Positions 1-11,680 of a stretch of 64,000 nt of DNA are shown in pieces. Under the pieces are notes generated by a model that was given only the letters and a program-made list of their open reading frames with translations, ran no database searches and was not told the DNA's origin. The position numbers and the translations under genes are program-made. Each line of letters starts with the position of its first letter. The first letter of the stretch is position 1. Origin of the DNA: Aporrectodea caliginosa (Eukaryota > Annelida > Clitellata > Crassiclitellata > Lumbricidae); assembly GCA_020284085.1 (NCBI GenBank), contig JACEVL010000430.1, positions 248,001 to 312,000 on the forward strand. The letters are read 5' to 3'.

Positions 1-32
1 GAGACAGAGACAGAGACAGACAGAGACAGAGA
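1..32. repeat. GAGACA microsatellite
   Basis: GAGACA hexamers with one CAGAGACA slip at the left edge. Confidence 0.9.
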
Positions 33-430
33 CCACTTAATATAAAGCCATGTTTCAAGTGTCTCACAGAGCCAGCAAAGCATGACTATCAAATTGATCT
101 ACCCGGTATATAGTATATATACATATACATGCAAATACATAACGGAAATGGGCCGATGGACGTTGTGTCAGAGGCCATGTGTCAGTGGCTCATCATGTGT
201 CAGAGGACCATCATGTGTCGAAGTGAATGTGATGTCTCTGCATGGTTAAGTGACTTGTAATTATGAGGAGTTTTTGATTCATTCACCTCATATTAAACTA
301 TGGCACTCTATGTCTGCCTGAAACACAGACAGATAAGCTCAAGTGGTCTATCCCCCCCCACGACAGTCACCATTTCAACGTCACCGAAGTCTAAACATGT
401 TCAATCTCCTGTGTCCGCAAGTGCCTGTGT

Positions 431-960
431 GTCTCTGTATGTCTGTGTGTGTGTGTGTGTGTCTGTGTGTGTGTGTGTCTGTGTGTGTGTGTGTGTCTCT
501 GTGTGTCTCTGTGTGTGTGTGTGTCTGTGTGTGTGTGTGTCTCTGTGTGTGTGTGTGTCGTTATGTGTGTCTCTGTGTGTCTCTGTGTGTGTGTGTGTGT
601 GTCTGTGTGTGTGTGTGTGTCTGTGTGTGTGTGTGTGTCTCTGTGTGTGTGTGTGTGTGTGTCGTTATGTGTGTCTCTGTGTGTCTGTGTGTGTTGTTAT
701 GAGTGTGTCTGTGTGTGTCGTTATGTGTGTGTGTGTGTGTGAGTGTGTATGTGTTTGTGTTTGTGTGTGTGTGTGTGTTTGTGTGTGTGTGTCGTTATGT
801 GTGTCTGTGTGCCTATGTATTGTCAGTATTGATGTGATTGTGTACTCATGTGTCTGTGTGTTTGTGTATTGATGTGTCTGTGTGCTTGTGTATTGCTATG
901 TTTGTGTGTTTGTGTATTGATGTTTGTGCTGGTGTATAAGTGTCTGTGTATTGATGTGTT
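431..960. repeat. GT/GTCT microsatellite
   Basis: Long (GT)n with CT interruptions, grading into a TGTGTTTGTGTATTGATG repeat to about 960. All three forward frames are open and give Cys-Val artefacts. Confidence 0.95.
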
Positions 961-1283
961 TATGTGGTTGCGTACTGAGGCGTCTATTTGCTTACAAGTG
1001 TATTGATGAAAAGGCAATGACCCTGTTGACTGAATATTACTAGTGCAGTGCAAATGGCAGTTTATTCGGGAGTAGTTGAACTGTAGGTCATAATGTTTTT
1101 TTATCTTAATCTGAAATTGTTGACTTTAACTGCATTTATACTATGGGGTACTATAGAGTTAGTACAATAGTTTTAATTTCTCACAAAAAACATTTATTAT
1201 AACTGTGCAGTCTGTGCAGTTAAATATGATTTTCATTTGCCTTGCCTTTACTTTGCAAAAACGGGCAACAACTGGCAATAGCC

Positions 1284-1640
1284 GGTGTCACAAAATAGAG
1301 TATCCCCATACATGAGTATCCCCTTAGCGAAATGGAGTATTCGGTTTAGTTTGCATTTTTGGCGGTTTCTAAGTGTATTCAGTCGTACTGTTTGGATTTA
1401 TTTTACACATAAAATATTTTAAGTTGCGTATCTTTAGTTTGTACGTCGACCTGAAATTAATTTACTTCATTTTTGGTGATTTTGACTGGATTTTCGTTGA
1501 GGCTATCGTGATGTGTATGACGATGGGGGATAGAATGGTTTATCCCCCCGGATACTCTAAACTGGTTTATTCCATCCGGGGGGATAAATTCATACATCCC
1601 CCCGGATAGTCTTAGGACGGATATTCTATTTCGTGATACC
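1284..1640. mobile_element. GG-start inverted-repeat MITE, about 10-bp target duplication
   Basis: The ends read GGTGTCACAAAATAGAGTAT and (reverse complement of the right end) GGTATCACGAAATAGAATAT. Flanks 1274-1283 and 1641-1650 (GGCAATAGCC/GGCAATAACC) look like a 10-bp target duplication with one mismatch. Subterminal TATCCCC and CCGGGGGGATA units recur inside. No coding capacity. Confidence 0.65.
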
Positions 1641-1775
1641 GGCAATAACCTGTTGTTGCCACTGTACCAGCAAAAATAGGTTTTTCCAGCATTAACCCAA
1701 CCCTGTTGATGTGTCTTTGTGTATTTATGTGTCTGTGTGCTTGTGCACCTGTGTGCTTGTCTCTGTGTGTGTCTC

Positions 1776-2055
1776 CAGGGCCTAGGACAGGGGGGGGCCA
1801 CCGGGGTCATTTGGCCCCAGGCCTCACTTGATAAAGGGCCTCGGAATTTCGGAATTACGGAGTTATTTATTGAAATGGGGAATTACGGAATTAAGGAGTT
1901 AGGCTACCCCCCATTGAAATGTAGCGCTATACAAATTCTAATTATTTCGTGACGAAATCGTTGACGTTAAATAATTGCAAACTGTAAAAGATATTTGAAA
2001 AAGGCCTTGATAATTAGTTGTGGCCCTGGGCCTCCAAATCCTGTCCTAGGTCCTG
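1776..2055. mobile_element. hAT-like MITE
   Basis: Terminal inverted repeats CAGGGCCTAGGACAGG and CAGGACCTAGGACAGG are flanked by a perfect 8-bp duplication TGTGTCTC (1768-1775, 2056-2063). CAG ends with 8-bp duplications are the hAT signature. The target is itself GT-rich microsatellite, so the duplication is less decisive than in the other copies. Confidence 0.75.
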
Positions 2056-2132
2056 TGTGTCTCTCTGTGTAAATCTGTGTGCTAGTGCATTTGTGTTTGC
2101 CTGTGTGTCTATGTGTGTGATTATGTGTCTGT

Positions 2133-2605
2133 CAGTAACTAATCGATTAGATTCTAACTGATTAGCTAGTTGATTAGATAAACAGCTAATTCTAATTGAT
2201 TAGCTGTCACCTGATCCTAATTCTAATTGAACAGCAATTTTTTTTAGCTAATTATAATCAATTAGATTTTTTTAAATTATGTTAAGAACTAGTTAACAAC
2301 TGCTGTGTCAAACTATTTGATTCAGTCAATGCCACCAATTTCTGAAGTGGAAAATGAAGGTTTCGTAAATCCAACAAGAGTTGCAGCTCAACGATATCGT
2401 ATGCCAACAAGGAAACCATGCTAGCTACAGAGAGCACAGTAACTTGCTGCTGTAACTCACTGTGTTTTGATTAAAATTTGACAAATTATGAAACAAATAT
2501 ATGTATGAATTATCAAAATCAAATTCTAATTGATAATTGATCAGCTGCTGCTATTAAATTCAAATTCTAATCGATTAGCAGTTTAACTAATCATGCCCAT
2601 CCCTG
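2133..2605. mobile_element. Probable degenerate hAT-like MITE with ATTAGC repeats
   Basis: The right end read inward is CAGGGATGGGCATGATTAG, a common hAT terminus. The left end CAGTAACTAATCGATTAG is degraded, and the flanks GTGTCTGT/GCACCTGT agree at only five of eight bases. Many copies of TTCTAATTGATTAGC lie inside. Confidence 0.45.
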
Positions 2606-2631
2606 GCACCTGTGTGATTCATTCACTCATT

Positions 2632-2800
2632 CATTCAGAGCATTTATATAGCGCCCCTTCAAGAAGCTAATCAGAAGCGCTCCTGTCCAGCCACGATTAA
2701 AGAAAAAAGACTTGAGGGACTTGTAGAACCCTGTCGGATGGCTCACAAGTAAAGAGCGGAGCTTAAGTGGGAGGGCATTCCAGATTGAAGGTTCCATGAT
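2632..2800 (-). mobile_element. LINE 3' end sharing the SINE-A tail
   Basis: The minus strand encodes EPSIWNALPLKLRSLLVSH then GFYKSLKSFFFN, the WN-LP-R...F-LK block that closes CR1-like ORF2, followed by GGAGCGCTTCTGATTAGC, GAAGGGGCGCTATATAAAT and a GAAT repeat. Confidence 0.75.
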
Positions 2801-3142
2801 GCATGTCTGTGTGCATAACTGTCTGTGTGTCCGTGTGCATAACTGTGTGTGTCCGCTTGTGGAAGCCTGTTGAAGTGTTGGCAGACTCAATGTCTGTGCA
2901 TTCGTTTGTATCTGCCTGTGTGTCTCTATGCATGCTTATCTATGTGTGCTTCCATATTTGTGTCTCAGTTTGTATGTCTGTATGTGCAAGTATGCATGTA
3001 AATATGAATGTATGCATATACGTGCATATATACAAATTGTCTTATTATTATTATTATTAGTATAACCATCAATTTATTGGTCCAACAGAACATTCATAAG
3101 TCTGGTAATTCCATATTCATAAGGCCAAAACAAAATAATGTT

Positions 3143-3502
3143 GTGTTTCCGGTAACCCGACCGACTCACTTTTTTAGGCCCGACTGGGAAAATTTTGTGA
3201 AAAAATTTTTTTTTTTAAATTAAAATTTTTTTTTATTTGACACATGAATTTAACCTTTTAGTCAGTATTACAGCACAAACTCCTAAACTTTATCAACTTT
3301 CCTAGTGTACAGCATGCAGTTTTTGTGCCGTCAAACTGCCTTTTTATTACAGCATTGCTTAGCAAGGTGAAATATGATGACGATGTATTCGTTTATTATT
3401 ATACAACGATGCAGCATTGCATAAAAATATTTTACAAAATAAAATGTTTTTCCTACCTACCTACCCAGATTTTAAAACCACTGTTACCGGAAACACACCT
3501 AT
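3143..3502. mobile_element. Inverted-repeat element with GTGTTTCCGGTAAC ends
   Basis: GTGTTTCCGGTAAC near 3145 is repeated in inverse near 3488. Similarity extends weakly outward into AGGCCAAAACAAAATA. The interior is AT-rich with no long ORF. No clear target duplication, so the limits are approximate. Confidence 0.4.
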
Positions 3503-3840
3503 ATTTTTTTTTGCCTAATAATAATAATAATAATTCACAATTAATGTTCAAATAGATGTTGCCCGTCCTAAGACTGAAAAATTCCTTCAATGATGATATC
3601 ATAGACTCATGAAGAAAAGAAAGACCTTAGATGACAATCAAAAGTCAAGTCAATTCAATGAGAATCTTGCTATTAGCGATACGGTCGTAAAAAGCACAAT
3701 AAAAAGGAGTGATCCAATCCCAAGTCAGCAAGGAATTACTTGCATAATGCATCTTTGTCCAGTTACATGAAACTATTTACAAAAGGGCAATAAATCAGTG
3801 AAGAAAAGGTGGCTGGTACTCAGAGACTAAGCCACATTGG

Positions 3841-5474
3841 CAGGGCCGGCCTTAGGCACAGGCAAAGCAGGCAGTTGCCTGGGGCGCCAGAATCTAGGGG
3901 CGCCATTTTCACAAAAATGTGTTTTAACAGTTTTATGTTGTTCAGTTTTTTTAGCCAATTTTCAATCACAATGATCATTTTAATTTAAATTCAGAACTTT
4001 CGATTATGGAATTTTTAAAAATAATTAGACTCAATTGATTTCATTACAACTTTTCAAGTAGGCCTAATTCAATTTCAAAGCCACACAAATTTATTTTAAC
4101 CATTAAAATTCATTTATTTCATGTGCGCCTGTACCCTTTAGTTTGTGTCTGTAATAGTCCTGACCGTCTGATGCTGACATAGTAACATCTTTTGACTGAA
4201 AAAGCCAACAATTGAAGAAATATTACAGTATATTTAATCTATGTAGGCCTTGTAGGGATTGTAGGCCTATCTTTATGTGTAGCAAACATCGCAGTTGCAT
4301 TAGTTAAGTTAATTTGTCTGCAGAAATCTGTACATTAACACTTTAATAAAAGTTTTCTTAAATATGTCTAAATCAATTTATAGTTTTGATCTTAAGAAGT
4401 TAAAAATTTAGTTTTAAGAATCATGTAAAACTCTTTGAGGCATCAGAAGTTATCGGGTGCTAAAAATTGTAAGAAAAAAACAGGAAACAGAAGTTAGTAG
4501 AAAAGGCAAAAACGATGGCTTTCCAACTATTTTAACAAAACTTTAGCTGTTAGTGTAAGTACCCAGTCATCAGCTAGGAACCCAGTCATCAACCTTAGCA
4601 AAACTAACATACGCAATGCCAGCATGGTGGGGGTATGCTAGTGGTGGAGAGAGGGACCGCCTGGAGAGTTTTATACGAAGAGCCAAACGAGCCGGCTTCC
4701 TTCCCCATGATGCTCCAACTGTGGCGGAAATGGCGAGCAAAGCTGACGACCGACTGTTCAAGGCGATCAGAACTAATGACCAACATGTTCTACGCCGGCT
4801 GTGTCCTCGACTACGGGAGACTACGTACACCCTCCGTCCTAGGCCTCACCAATTCTCACTCCCACCTAAGGACACCAAAAACTTTATTCCTAGGCTGCTC
4901 TACAAGGACATCTATTAAACCTAAGACCCTTGAACATAAAATAATAGCCAATAATATCCTTGACCAAACTTTAAACGGAACAGCCAACGCCCACACATTT
5001 TTGTTTTTTGTTTTTCTTGTAATCGCATTGCGTTCTGACAATGTGTTATGAATAAACGAAGATTCTATTCTATCAGCTAGTAATTCCTTTGTAATATACT
5101 TATATTGCAGGTATTTGCTTAAATTGCTTTCAGATTTATTGTGTTTTGATATTAAAACTGAAACCTGATGGAGAAAAACTACAAGCAGAAGAAGATTTCT
5201 CATAACGTCAATAAATACTTCTTTGTAATAAGTACTTTTGGGGTAATTCAATTTTTTCAGTAATTCAAAGTTTTTTACTTTTTGCCATTCCAAAAAATTC
5301 AAATTATCCAAGTTTGATTGTACTAATTAAAAAATAATAAATAATTCAGTTGAGCATAATGTTGTGGATGGTTCATCATTGGATTGAGGCGTGGGGGTGG
5401 ACCGTGGAGTGGGGGTCAGAAGGCGCCAAATTTATACTTTGCCTTTGGCGTCATTTGGGCTAAGGCCGGCCCTG
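3841..5474. mobile_element. hAT-like element, 1.6 kb, with nested LINE 3' end
   Basis: Ends CAGGGCCGGCCTTAG and CAGGGCCGGCCTTAGCC are flanked by a perfect 8-bp duplication CACATTGG (3833-3840, 5475-5482). No transposase block was recognised. A LINE 3' fragment lies inside at about 4612-5071. Confidence 0.88.
4612..5071 (+). mobile_element. LINE 3' fragment (reverse transcriptase C-terminal tail)
   Basis: A 100-codon frame (4616-4918) runs from PAWWGYASGGERDRLESFIR to TKNFIPRLLYKDIY-stop. The AWWGY, ADDRLF, YTLRPRPH and FIPRLLYKD blocks are the usual C-terminal tail of CR1/jockey-like LINE ORF2. The 3' end closes with AATAAACGAAG and a TTCTA repeat. It is 5'-truncated. Confidence 0.75.
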
Positions 5475-5699
5475 CACATTGGTGCCCTAGTGTAAGATTT
5501 TCTTGTTACCCCTAGCAAAAGGGCATTAAAGCTTAGCGTAACATAAAATGTTGACTTCAAGTCACACACACACACACACACACACTTCAGGACACTTCAG
5601 TTTCTTTATTATATTAATAATGGCGACAATAGGGAGACCTGAAGGGACCAAGTCCCATTAATTAGGCCCCATAGTTACCAACTGACTAAGATTGTATTG

Positions 5700-5830
5700 T
5701 ATTTGTCAATTTATATAGCGCCGCTCACAGCAGTGGCCATTCAGTAGCGCTCCCAGTGCGAGAACTCCTAGAGAAGAAGGTTTTGAGGAGGGAGAAGGCT
5801 GTAGGAAGAGATCCAGAAAGAATAGTAACA
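5700..5830 (-). mobile_element. LINE tail fragment
   Basis: Minus-strand tail GGGAGCGCTACTGAATGG...GGCGCTATATAAATTG, followed by ACAATACAAT bases; matches the 3' end of 36687-37104. Confidence 0.6.
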
Positions 5831-6194
5831 CAGTAAATCAACTAAGGAAACTGTGCCCAGCAATTAAGCAATGCTACACCTAAGATGATGGCGGCTATAT
5901 GTACAATATTTGAGTATGTTAATGTTAGACAGTTCTATAGCAATAATTGACCAACAGTCAGTAGGTTATAACAACAGAACCCTAATTGCAAAATTGCCCA
6001 AAGACTGATATATGATAGCCGTTGTACAGTCAGCAAAACAAGAACAATTAAGGAAATCGACAAAGGAAACTGTGCCCAGCAAGTAAGCACTGCTATACCT
6101 AAAAAGTGAAAGCAATATTTTGGGCGAGAATACACATATATATCACTGCATACCACATCTCTTGTCATCCACATCACAGCTCAGTAGATTATAA

Positions 6195-6350
6195 TAACAG
6201 AGCCCTAATTGGAAAGTTGCGGACACTCTTCCCGCCCCCTGCTCAGCGTCATTACAACATGCGCCCCAGGTCGCACCCATTCCAACTTCCCGCAAAAGAC
6301 GACAGAAATTTCATACCTAGAATTCTTTACAAAATACGGTAGCATACATA
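6195..6350 (+). mobile_element. LINE 3' fragment, same family tail
   Basis: Reads YNMRPRSHPFQLPAKDDRNF then IPRILYK, the same tail as at 4616-4918, preceded by FPPPAQRH. Older and shorter; upstream reading is lost. Confidence 0.6.
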
Positions 6351-7774
6351 CTCTAGTTTAGTCCTTTTAATGAACGGCAAAGTACCTATCAGCAACTGTA
6401 CCCCATACATTAGATTTGTCTGCGTTTCCATTATGTAACTCGCTGCGGTTTGTCAGTATATGTTAAGACAGTTCTTCAGCAATTACTGACCAACAGTCAG
6501 CAGGTCATAACAACAGAACTTTAATTGCAAAATTGCCCAAACATGAAAATATGATATGTGCTGTATAGTCAGCAAAACAAAAACAATTAAAAAATCAGCG
6601 GTTATTGTCCAACAGTCACGTCCAACAGCAGTAAATTATAAAAACAAATCCCTGATCAAGTCGTACATAATTGCAAAACTGCCCAAAAGTAAAAATAAGG
6701 CCTGAGCTAAACAGTCAGCAAAACAAATCAGCCAAGGAACTCGTGCTCAGCAAACGTGTACTGGTGTTTCTAAAAAGTGAAGGCATTAGTTAGGGTCGGA
6801 AGCGCCTCTGATCTTGAGTGGCGCTATATAAATACTCGATTACGATTACGAATAAACATAAACGAGTGCATTCCACATCTCATAACATCACATCACAGCT
6901 TAGTGATCCACAAGCCAAAAAAGTGCAATTTAAAAAAGTTTAAATGAGATATAGTTCAAAGACGTTTTGGAAGGGCATTCCATTTTGCCGGTGCGGTAAC
7001 TCCAATTGAATATATCCGGTAGTTCGTATGAGCAAACACAGTTCTAATTAGGGATGGATTTCTAATATTGTAGGAGCAGAGGTTGAATGAATAAGTGAAG
7101 AGTTAGGTGTAATTGGTAGGTAAAGTATTGAATGCGTATTGAGTAGCGATGCATAAATTCAGTTGTCTGCTTTGGCTTAATTTGAATTAGTTTTAGAATT
7201 CGAAAGTGATTTAATACAGGACCGGTGTGTGAGTTATAGGAAGAACCAGCTATGATGCGTATAATTCCTTTTTGAAGTAGAATTAATCTATGCAATCGGT
7301 GCATATACAGTAGTTGGATGCCCAAATCGTATACAGTAGACTATAGTGGTAAATTAAGGAATAGTATAAGGTTAGTCTAACATTAGTATGTATCAAATAT
7401 GATATACGGAATATTACTCCTATATTTTTGCCATGTTAGATGTTATATTTCTATACGGTCGCTCAATGTAAACACTCAAAAACTTGACTGCAGTGACTTG
7501 GAGGAATTTCAGCAAGTGTCATTTAGAATTTTGCTTATTTTTCGAACGATTGTTTTCCTATGAGAATTGAACAGGATATAATTAGTTTTGGTCAAGTTTA
7601 GAGGTAGTTTATGCTCACTGTTCAGCTCACATTACAATTTATCATATGAACTGTATGTGAAAAAACATTTGAGTTGTCTGCAAATAGTATGACATGTAAA
7701 ACAGATGATAAGTATGTGTGCAAATAGTATAACATGTAAAAGAGATAAGTATGTGTGATGTGTTTTGTATTATG

Positions 7775-7786
7775 TACATATTTATG

Positions 7787-7817
<31 letters not shown>

Positions 7818-7880
7818 GTGCACACATGTATGTATGCACGTATGTATGTGTGTGTGTATATGTATTTATGCATGCACGCA
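7775..7880. repeat. TATG microsatellite
   Basis: (TATG)n with TGTG variants; frames across it are artefacts. Confidence 0.85.
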
Positions 7881-8580
7881 TGTATAAAGCCACTTACGAA
7901 TCTCACATAAGCATGACTAACTGATCTGAATAAGTGCATTTAAAGACACCTTGTAAATGTTTGCTGAACAGAGCTGTGTGACTGTATTGAATTGTCAATT
8001 TGTCTCTTTGTGTCTTTGCATGTGTGCATGAATGTATGAATGTGTGTATGCTTGCATGCATGGCATGTACGTAAGTAAGTACGTATGCATGCATTATATA
8101 TGTAATCTGTACACAGAGATTGAATTGTATTTGTCGAAGGGTGGGTGGGGGGGTTGGAAGGGTTCAACCCTTCCAATTCATTTGTCAGCCCTCCAGTTAA
8201 TTTCCAAAATTGCCTTTGTGGGGTTCAGTACAGCTTTCTGCTGTTCAATGTATCTTATTTGCTTAACTAATGAAACCTAATGTTTCTTTGCAAGGCATGT
8301 ACGCAAGTATGCATGCATACATGTATGTACTTTGTACACAGAGATTGAGTTGTCAGGGTTGGTAGGGTTCAACCCTCCCAATTCACTTGTCAACCCCTCC
8401 GGTGTATTCTCAAAAATTGCCTTGGTGAGGGTCAGTAACTCCCCACCCAGTACAGCTTTCTGTGGTTCAGTGTATCTTATTTGCTTAACTAATGAGAACT
8501 ATTGCTTTGCTACTTTCTCAGTTTTCATTCATACCATTTCAGTGTTTGTTAAGTCATAATAGTTTGCTAGAGCTATAAAT

Positions 8581-9447
8581 GGTGCTATGACAATTCGGCG
8601 CAAGACAATTCGGCGCGCTCAATTCGGTGCAAGACAATTCGGCGCATGGACAGTTCGGCGCAAGACAATTCGGCGCCTATTGGTAATGCTTCTATCAGGC
8701 TTTATCGGCGTGAAGTTTTGTTATGTTTCGACATGAAACTTAACATAGATGCGTCCACTTATTAATATTCTTAATGAAACCTAACGTGAATCCATCCGCT
8801 GATTTATGTTTCGTAATGTTTTATCATGAAACTTAACTTAGGTATACGTCCGGTGATTAATGTTTCGCCATGAAACTCAACGGAGGTTCGTCTAATTATT
8901 ATTGTTTGATCATTAAACGTAATGTAAATCCGTCCACAGATTTATGTTTCATCATGAAGCTTAACGTGGATACGCCAGACGATTACTGTTTATCATGAAA
9001 CTTATCGTAGATCCGCTGGTTAATGTAGGCCCCTATTTGTATTCTAATTCGCTTGCTAGTTTGTAGCTTTTTAACCGATGACTCTACTACCATTTCAAGT
9101 TAAAGTTTTATCGCCAACAATTAAGGCAATGTTGTAAATGCGAAAGCGCTTTAATAAGTAGTTAGCAAACGCATAGACTTGTATTCTATATATCTGGACA
9201 GTGATTGTGTATTAAAAGTTAGAAATATCTACCATGCTTTTAACCAACTTCTTTTCAAGGGTCAATTCAAATAACAGTAGGCCTATAATAAATATTTACA
9301 TTTATTTATATTTACATGATGCCGATCTCAGTTTCCTGAACCTAAATAGCTGCACCGAATTGTCTTGCGCCAAATTGTCCGTGCGCTGAATTGTCTTGCG
9401 CCGAATTGACCGCGCCGAATTGTCTTGCGCCGAATTGTCTGGACACC
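8581..9447. mobile_element. Foldback-like element with GACAATTCGGCGCAA arrays
   Basis: The left end starts GGTGCTAT and then carries about six copies of a 15-bp unit GACAATTCGGCGCAA; the right end carries the same array inverted and starts GGTGTCCA. The flanks CTATAAAT (8573-8580) and CTACAAAT (9448-9455) form an 8-bp target duplication with one mismatch. The middle holds imperfect repeats of a TTTCATCATGAAACTTAACG motif. No ORF of note, so it is non-autonomous. Confidence 0.8.
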
Positions 9448-9868
9448 CTACAAATCTTCTAAAAATAAAACTCACAAGTTTTAAAATAAGTATTCTTCAT
9501 TGTTAAAATTTTCTGACACAGCTAGGGATCAAGGACACCTGCACCCACTACAATTTAACAGGTTTAAACCGATTTTAGGTATGTAAGAAATTCTGGTCAT
9601 GAGTTCATGACATCTGGACATGTAAGAATTTTTCAACCCCTCAGTTCAAATTTGACACTTCAAAACCTGTCTGTACGTATGCACGTATGTGTGGCTCATG
9701 TATGTACATATCCGTGTTCATACCTAACTTTGTAAGTATACATACATGTATGTCTATTTACCTGTATGCAAGTATTTATGTATGTATGTATGTATGTATG
9801 TGTTTAATGTATGCATGTAAGCATTTTCGTTTTTATCAATGATTTTATGTATCTGTGCATGACATGCA

Positions 9869-11029
9869 TAGTGATGTAGCTTTTCCGGAAAAATATTTTT
9901 GCGGAAAATTGTCGGGAAATTTTCCGGAAAATTTCCTGAAATTTTCTGCAGAACCGGAAAAATACATTTATTTCATAATGTCAGATTTTTAGTATGAGAC
10001 AACATTAGAAAATTTCTGTTCTTTAAAGTTCCTTTTATTTACAGTATTTCTGTCAATGCAGGCAACGTTCACCTTAAAGGAATTATTATAAACATTAAAC
10101 AGATTTCAAAATATATTGGTCTCAGACTCAGACTTCAATGGCAATGCCAATAACATTATATTTCAAAACATAAAATAATAGTAGTCAAAACGTTTATTTA
10201 ACGATGCCGTGATATCGACGATGATTGGCGTCCATAAAATAATAGTATAATAGGCCTCATAAGAATTATTCTGTTGCAGTATTAAAATGGTGTTATAGTA
10301 GCCTCGTAATCATAATCTCTAAACTTCTATGGTGCCACTCGAAACCCAAGCGCAGGGCACCAGCTTATTCACGAGCGCTACTAGCCTACTACTGCATCAA
10401 TTGCTGTTTTTGTCTCATGTTTTATAACTAAAAAATATTAAGGAGACTGAATCATACAAAAATATTTTCTCTAAATGAACAGTGAAGTTTAATTGCAATT
10501 AATTCTTAAATGCATTGTCATTGTTGAGCCTTGTGAACACACTGAACAATAAGCACTAACAGTGCCCTCTATTCATTCATTCATTCATTTCAGATATTTA
10601 TATAGCGCCCCTTCAAGATTTCTACTCAGAGGCGCTCCCGACTACAGCGCGGACACTGAATCGGAGTTTCACGCCCGAAGCGCATGAGCAATTGCGAGTG
10701 AAGGACTTGCCCAGGGTCCCTACGCGGTGGCTTGAGGTGGATTCGAACCCGCAACCCTCCAGCTGCAAGGCACCAAATATACCCCTTGAGGTGGATTCGA
10801 ACCCGCAACCCTGCGGCTGAATCTATTGAATCAATGTATCAGTTATACCTACATAAGATAGCTTAGAGTGAGTGATGTTTAAAACTATTACATGTAAATT
10901 GTTATTTAGTAATTTTCTATTGATGGAAAATTATTATTCGAAATTTTCCGGAAAATACACTTGAAATTTTCCGAAATTTTCCGGAAAAATATGACATTTT
11001 CCGGACAATTTTTCCGCCTCACAACACTA
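9869..11029. mobile_element. hAT-like element with TTTTCCGGAAAA subterminal repeats
   Basis: Ends TAGTGATGTAGC and TAGTGTTGTGAGGC are weakly matched, but the flanks GACATGCA (9861-9868) and GACATGCC (11030-11037) form an 8-bp duplication with one mismatch. Both ends carry clusters of the palindrome TTTTCCGGAAAA in their first 100 bp. A SINE is nested at 10583-10818. No transposase recognised. Confidence 0.6.
10583..10818 (-). mobile_element. SINE-A copy with duplicated tRNA-like B box
   Basis: Minus-strand tRNA-derived SINE: B box GGTTCGAATCC, then CTCGCAATTGCTCATGCG and GAGCGCCTCTGAGTAGAAAT, then TATATAAATATCTGAAATG and a GAAT repeat. The B-box block CAACCC...GGATTCGAAC occurs twice (10733-10757 and 10788-10812). 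Confidence 0.8.
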
Positions 11030-11037
11030 GACATGCC

Positions 11038-11680
11038 TAACCTCTTTTCTACCATCATCAGCAATCCTGCACATGTATTACATCAACTACTGCCTCCCGT
11101 GAAAACTGTTTCATACTCGCTACGCCCCAGAACCCACAATAGAATAATCATCATCATCATCAGGATCCATGGGCCGAAAGCCCGTAGGTGTCCAATGCAA
11201 ATTTCGTCATCCGTTTCCATAATCCTCTGTCTTGCGCCAATACACTCAAACTGTGTAGGTCTTGTTTGCACCAATCCCTGATGTCATCAGTCCATTCCCT
11301 GTTAGGTCTTCCTCTTCGTCCACTTCCATCCATCATACCCATCATGACAGTTTTTATTTTTCTATTATTGTCCATTCTGCATATATGTCCAAACAGACCC
11401 AATTTCCTTCTCATTACTGACTGTATTAGATCTTCCTTTATGTGTAATCTTCTTCGAACCTCCTTATTTGTCACCTTCATTGTCCAATTCAGATGCAATA
11501 TTCTTCTATAGCAGTACATTTCAAAAGCCAGGATTTTATCATGATCAGTCTTTTTAATTGTCCAGGCCTCACACGCATAAAGAGCTGTACTAAACACGCA
11601 CAATAGAATAATACCTAAGGCAAACTCTCTATCTCGTAAAACATTTGTCACACGGATGCTTTATACTTAATTTTTTTTTA
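11038..11680 (+). mobile_element. LINE 3' end interrupted by an RTE-like insertion
   Basis: The left part (11038-11148) encodes HVLHQLLPPVKTVSYSLRPR and the right part (11613-11667) encodes PKANSLSRKTFVTRMLYT-stop. Taking out 11149-11598 and one 14-bp duplication brings the two into one frame. The 3' end runs to about 11770, closing with AATAAAGGATATACTTACTTA repeats. Confidence 0.75.
11149..11598 (-). mobile_element. 5'-truncated RTE-like LINE with 14-bp target duplication
   Basis: The minus strand encodes YACEAWTIKKTDHDKILAFE, then CYRRILHLNWTMKVTNKEV, KLGLFGHICRMD and GRRGRPNREWTDDIRDWC, the C-terminal region of RTE-type endonuclease/reverse transcriptase proteins. It ends with an ATG-repeat 3' tail (plus-strand CATCATCAT at 11149-11162). 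The duplication CACAATAGAATAAT occupies 11135-11148 and 11599-11612. A relic of the same 3' end lies at 38504-38553. Confidence 0.82.

Larger units (their letters stand above)
5483..8572. other. Intergenic DNA without recognised gene
   Basis: Holds a CA microsatellite (5564-5584), LINE tails (5700-5830, 6195-6350, about 6795-6850), repeated ACCAACAGTCAG(C/T)AGGT-type segments (5945-6700), and two similar blocks around 8100-8280 and 8330-8500. No exon-like coding block seen. Confidence 0.6.

Noticed and set aside
300..872. Open frames rich in Cys-Val and Cys-Leu
   Set aside because: They are translations of a GT/GTCT microsatellite; all frames are open and there is no gene-like composition.
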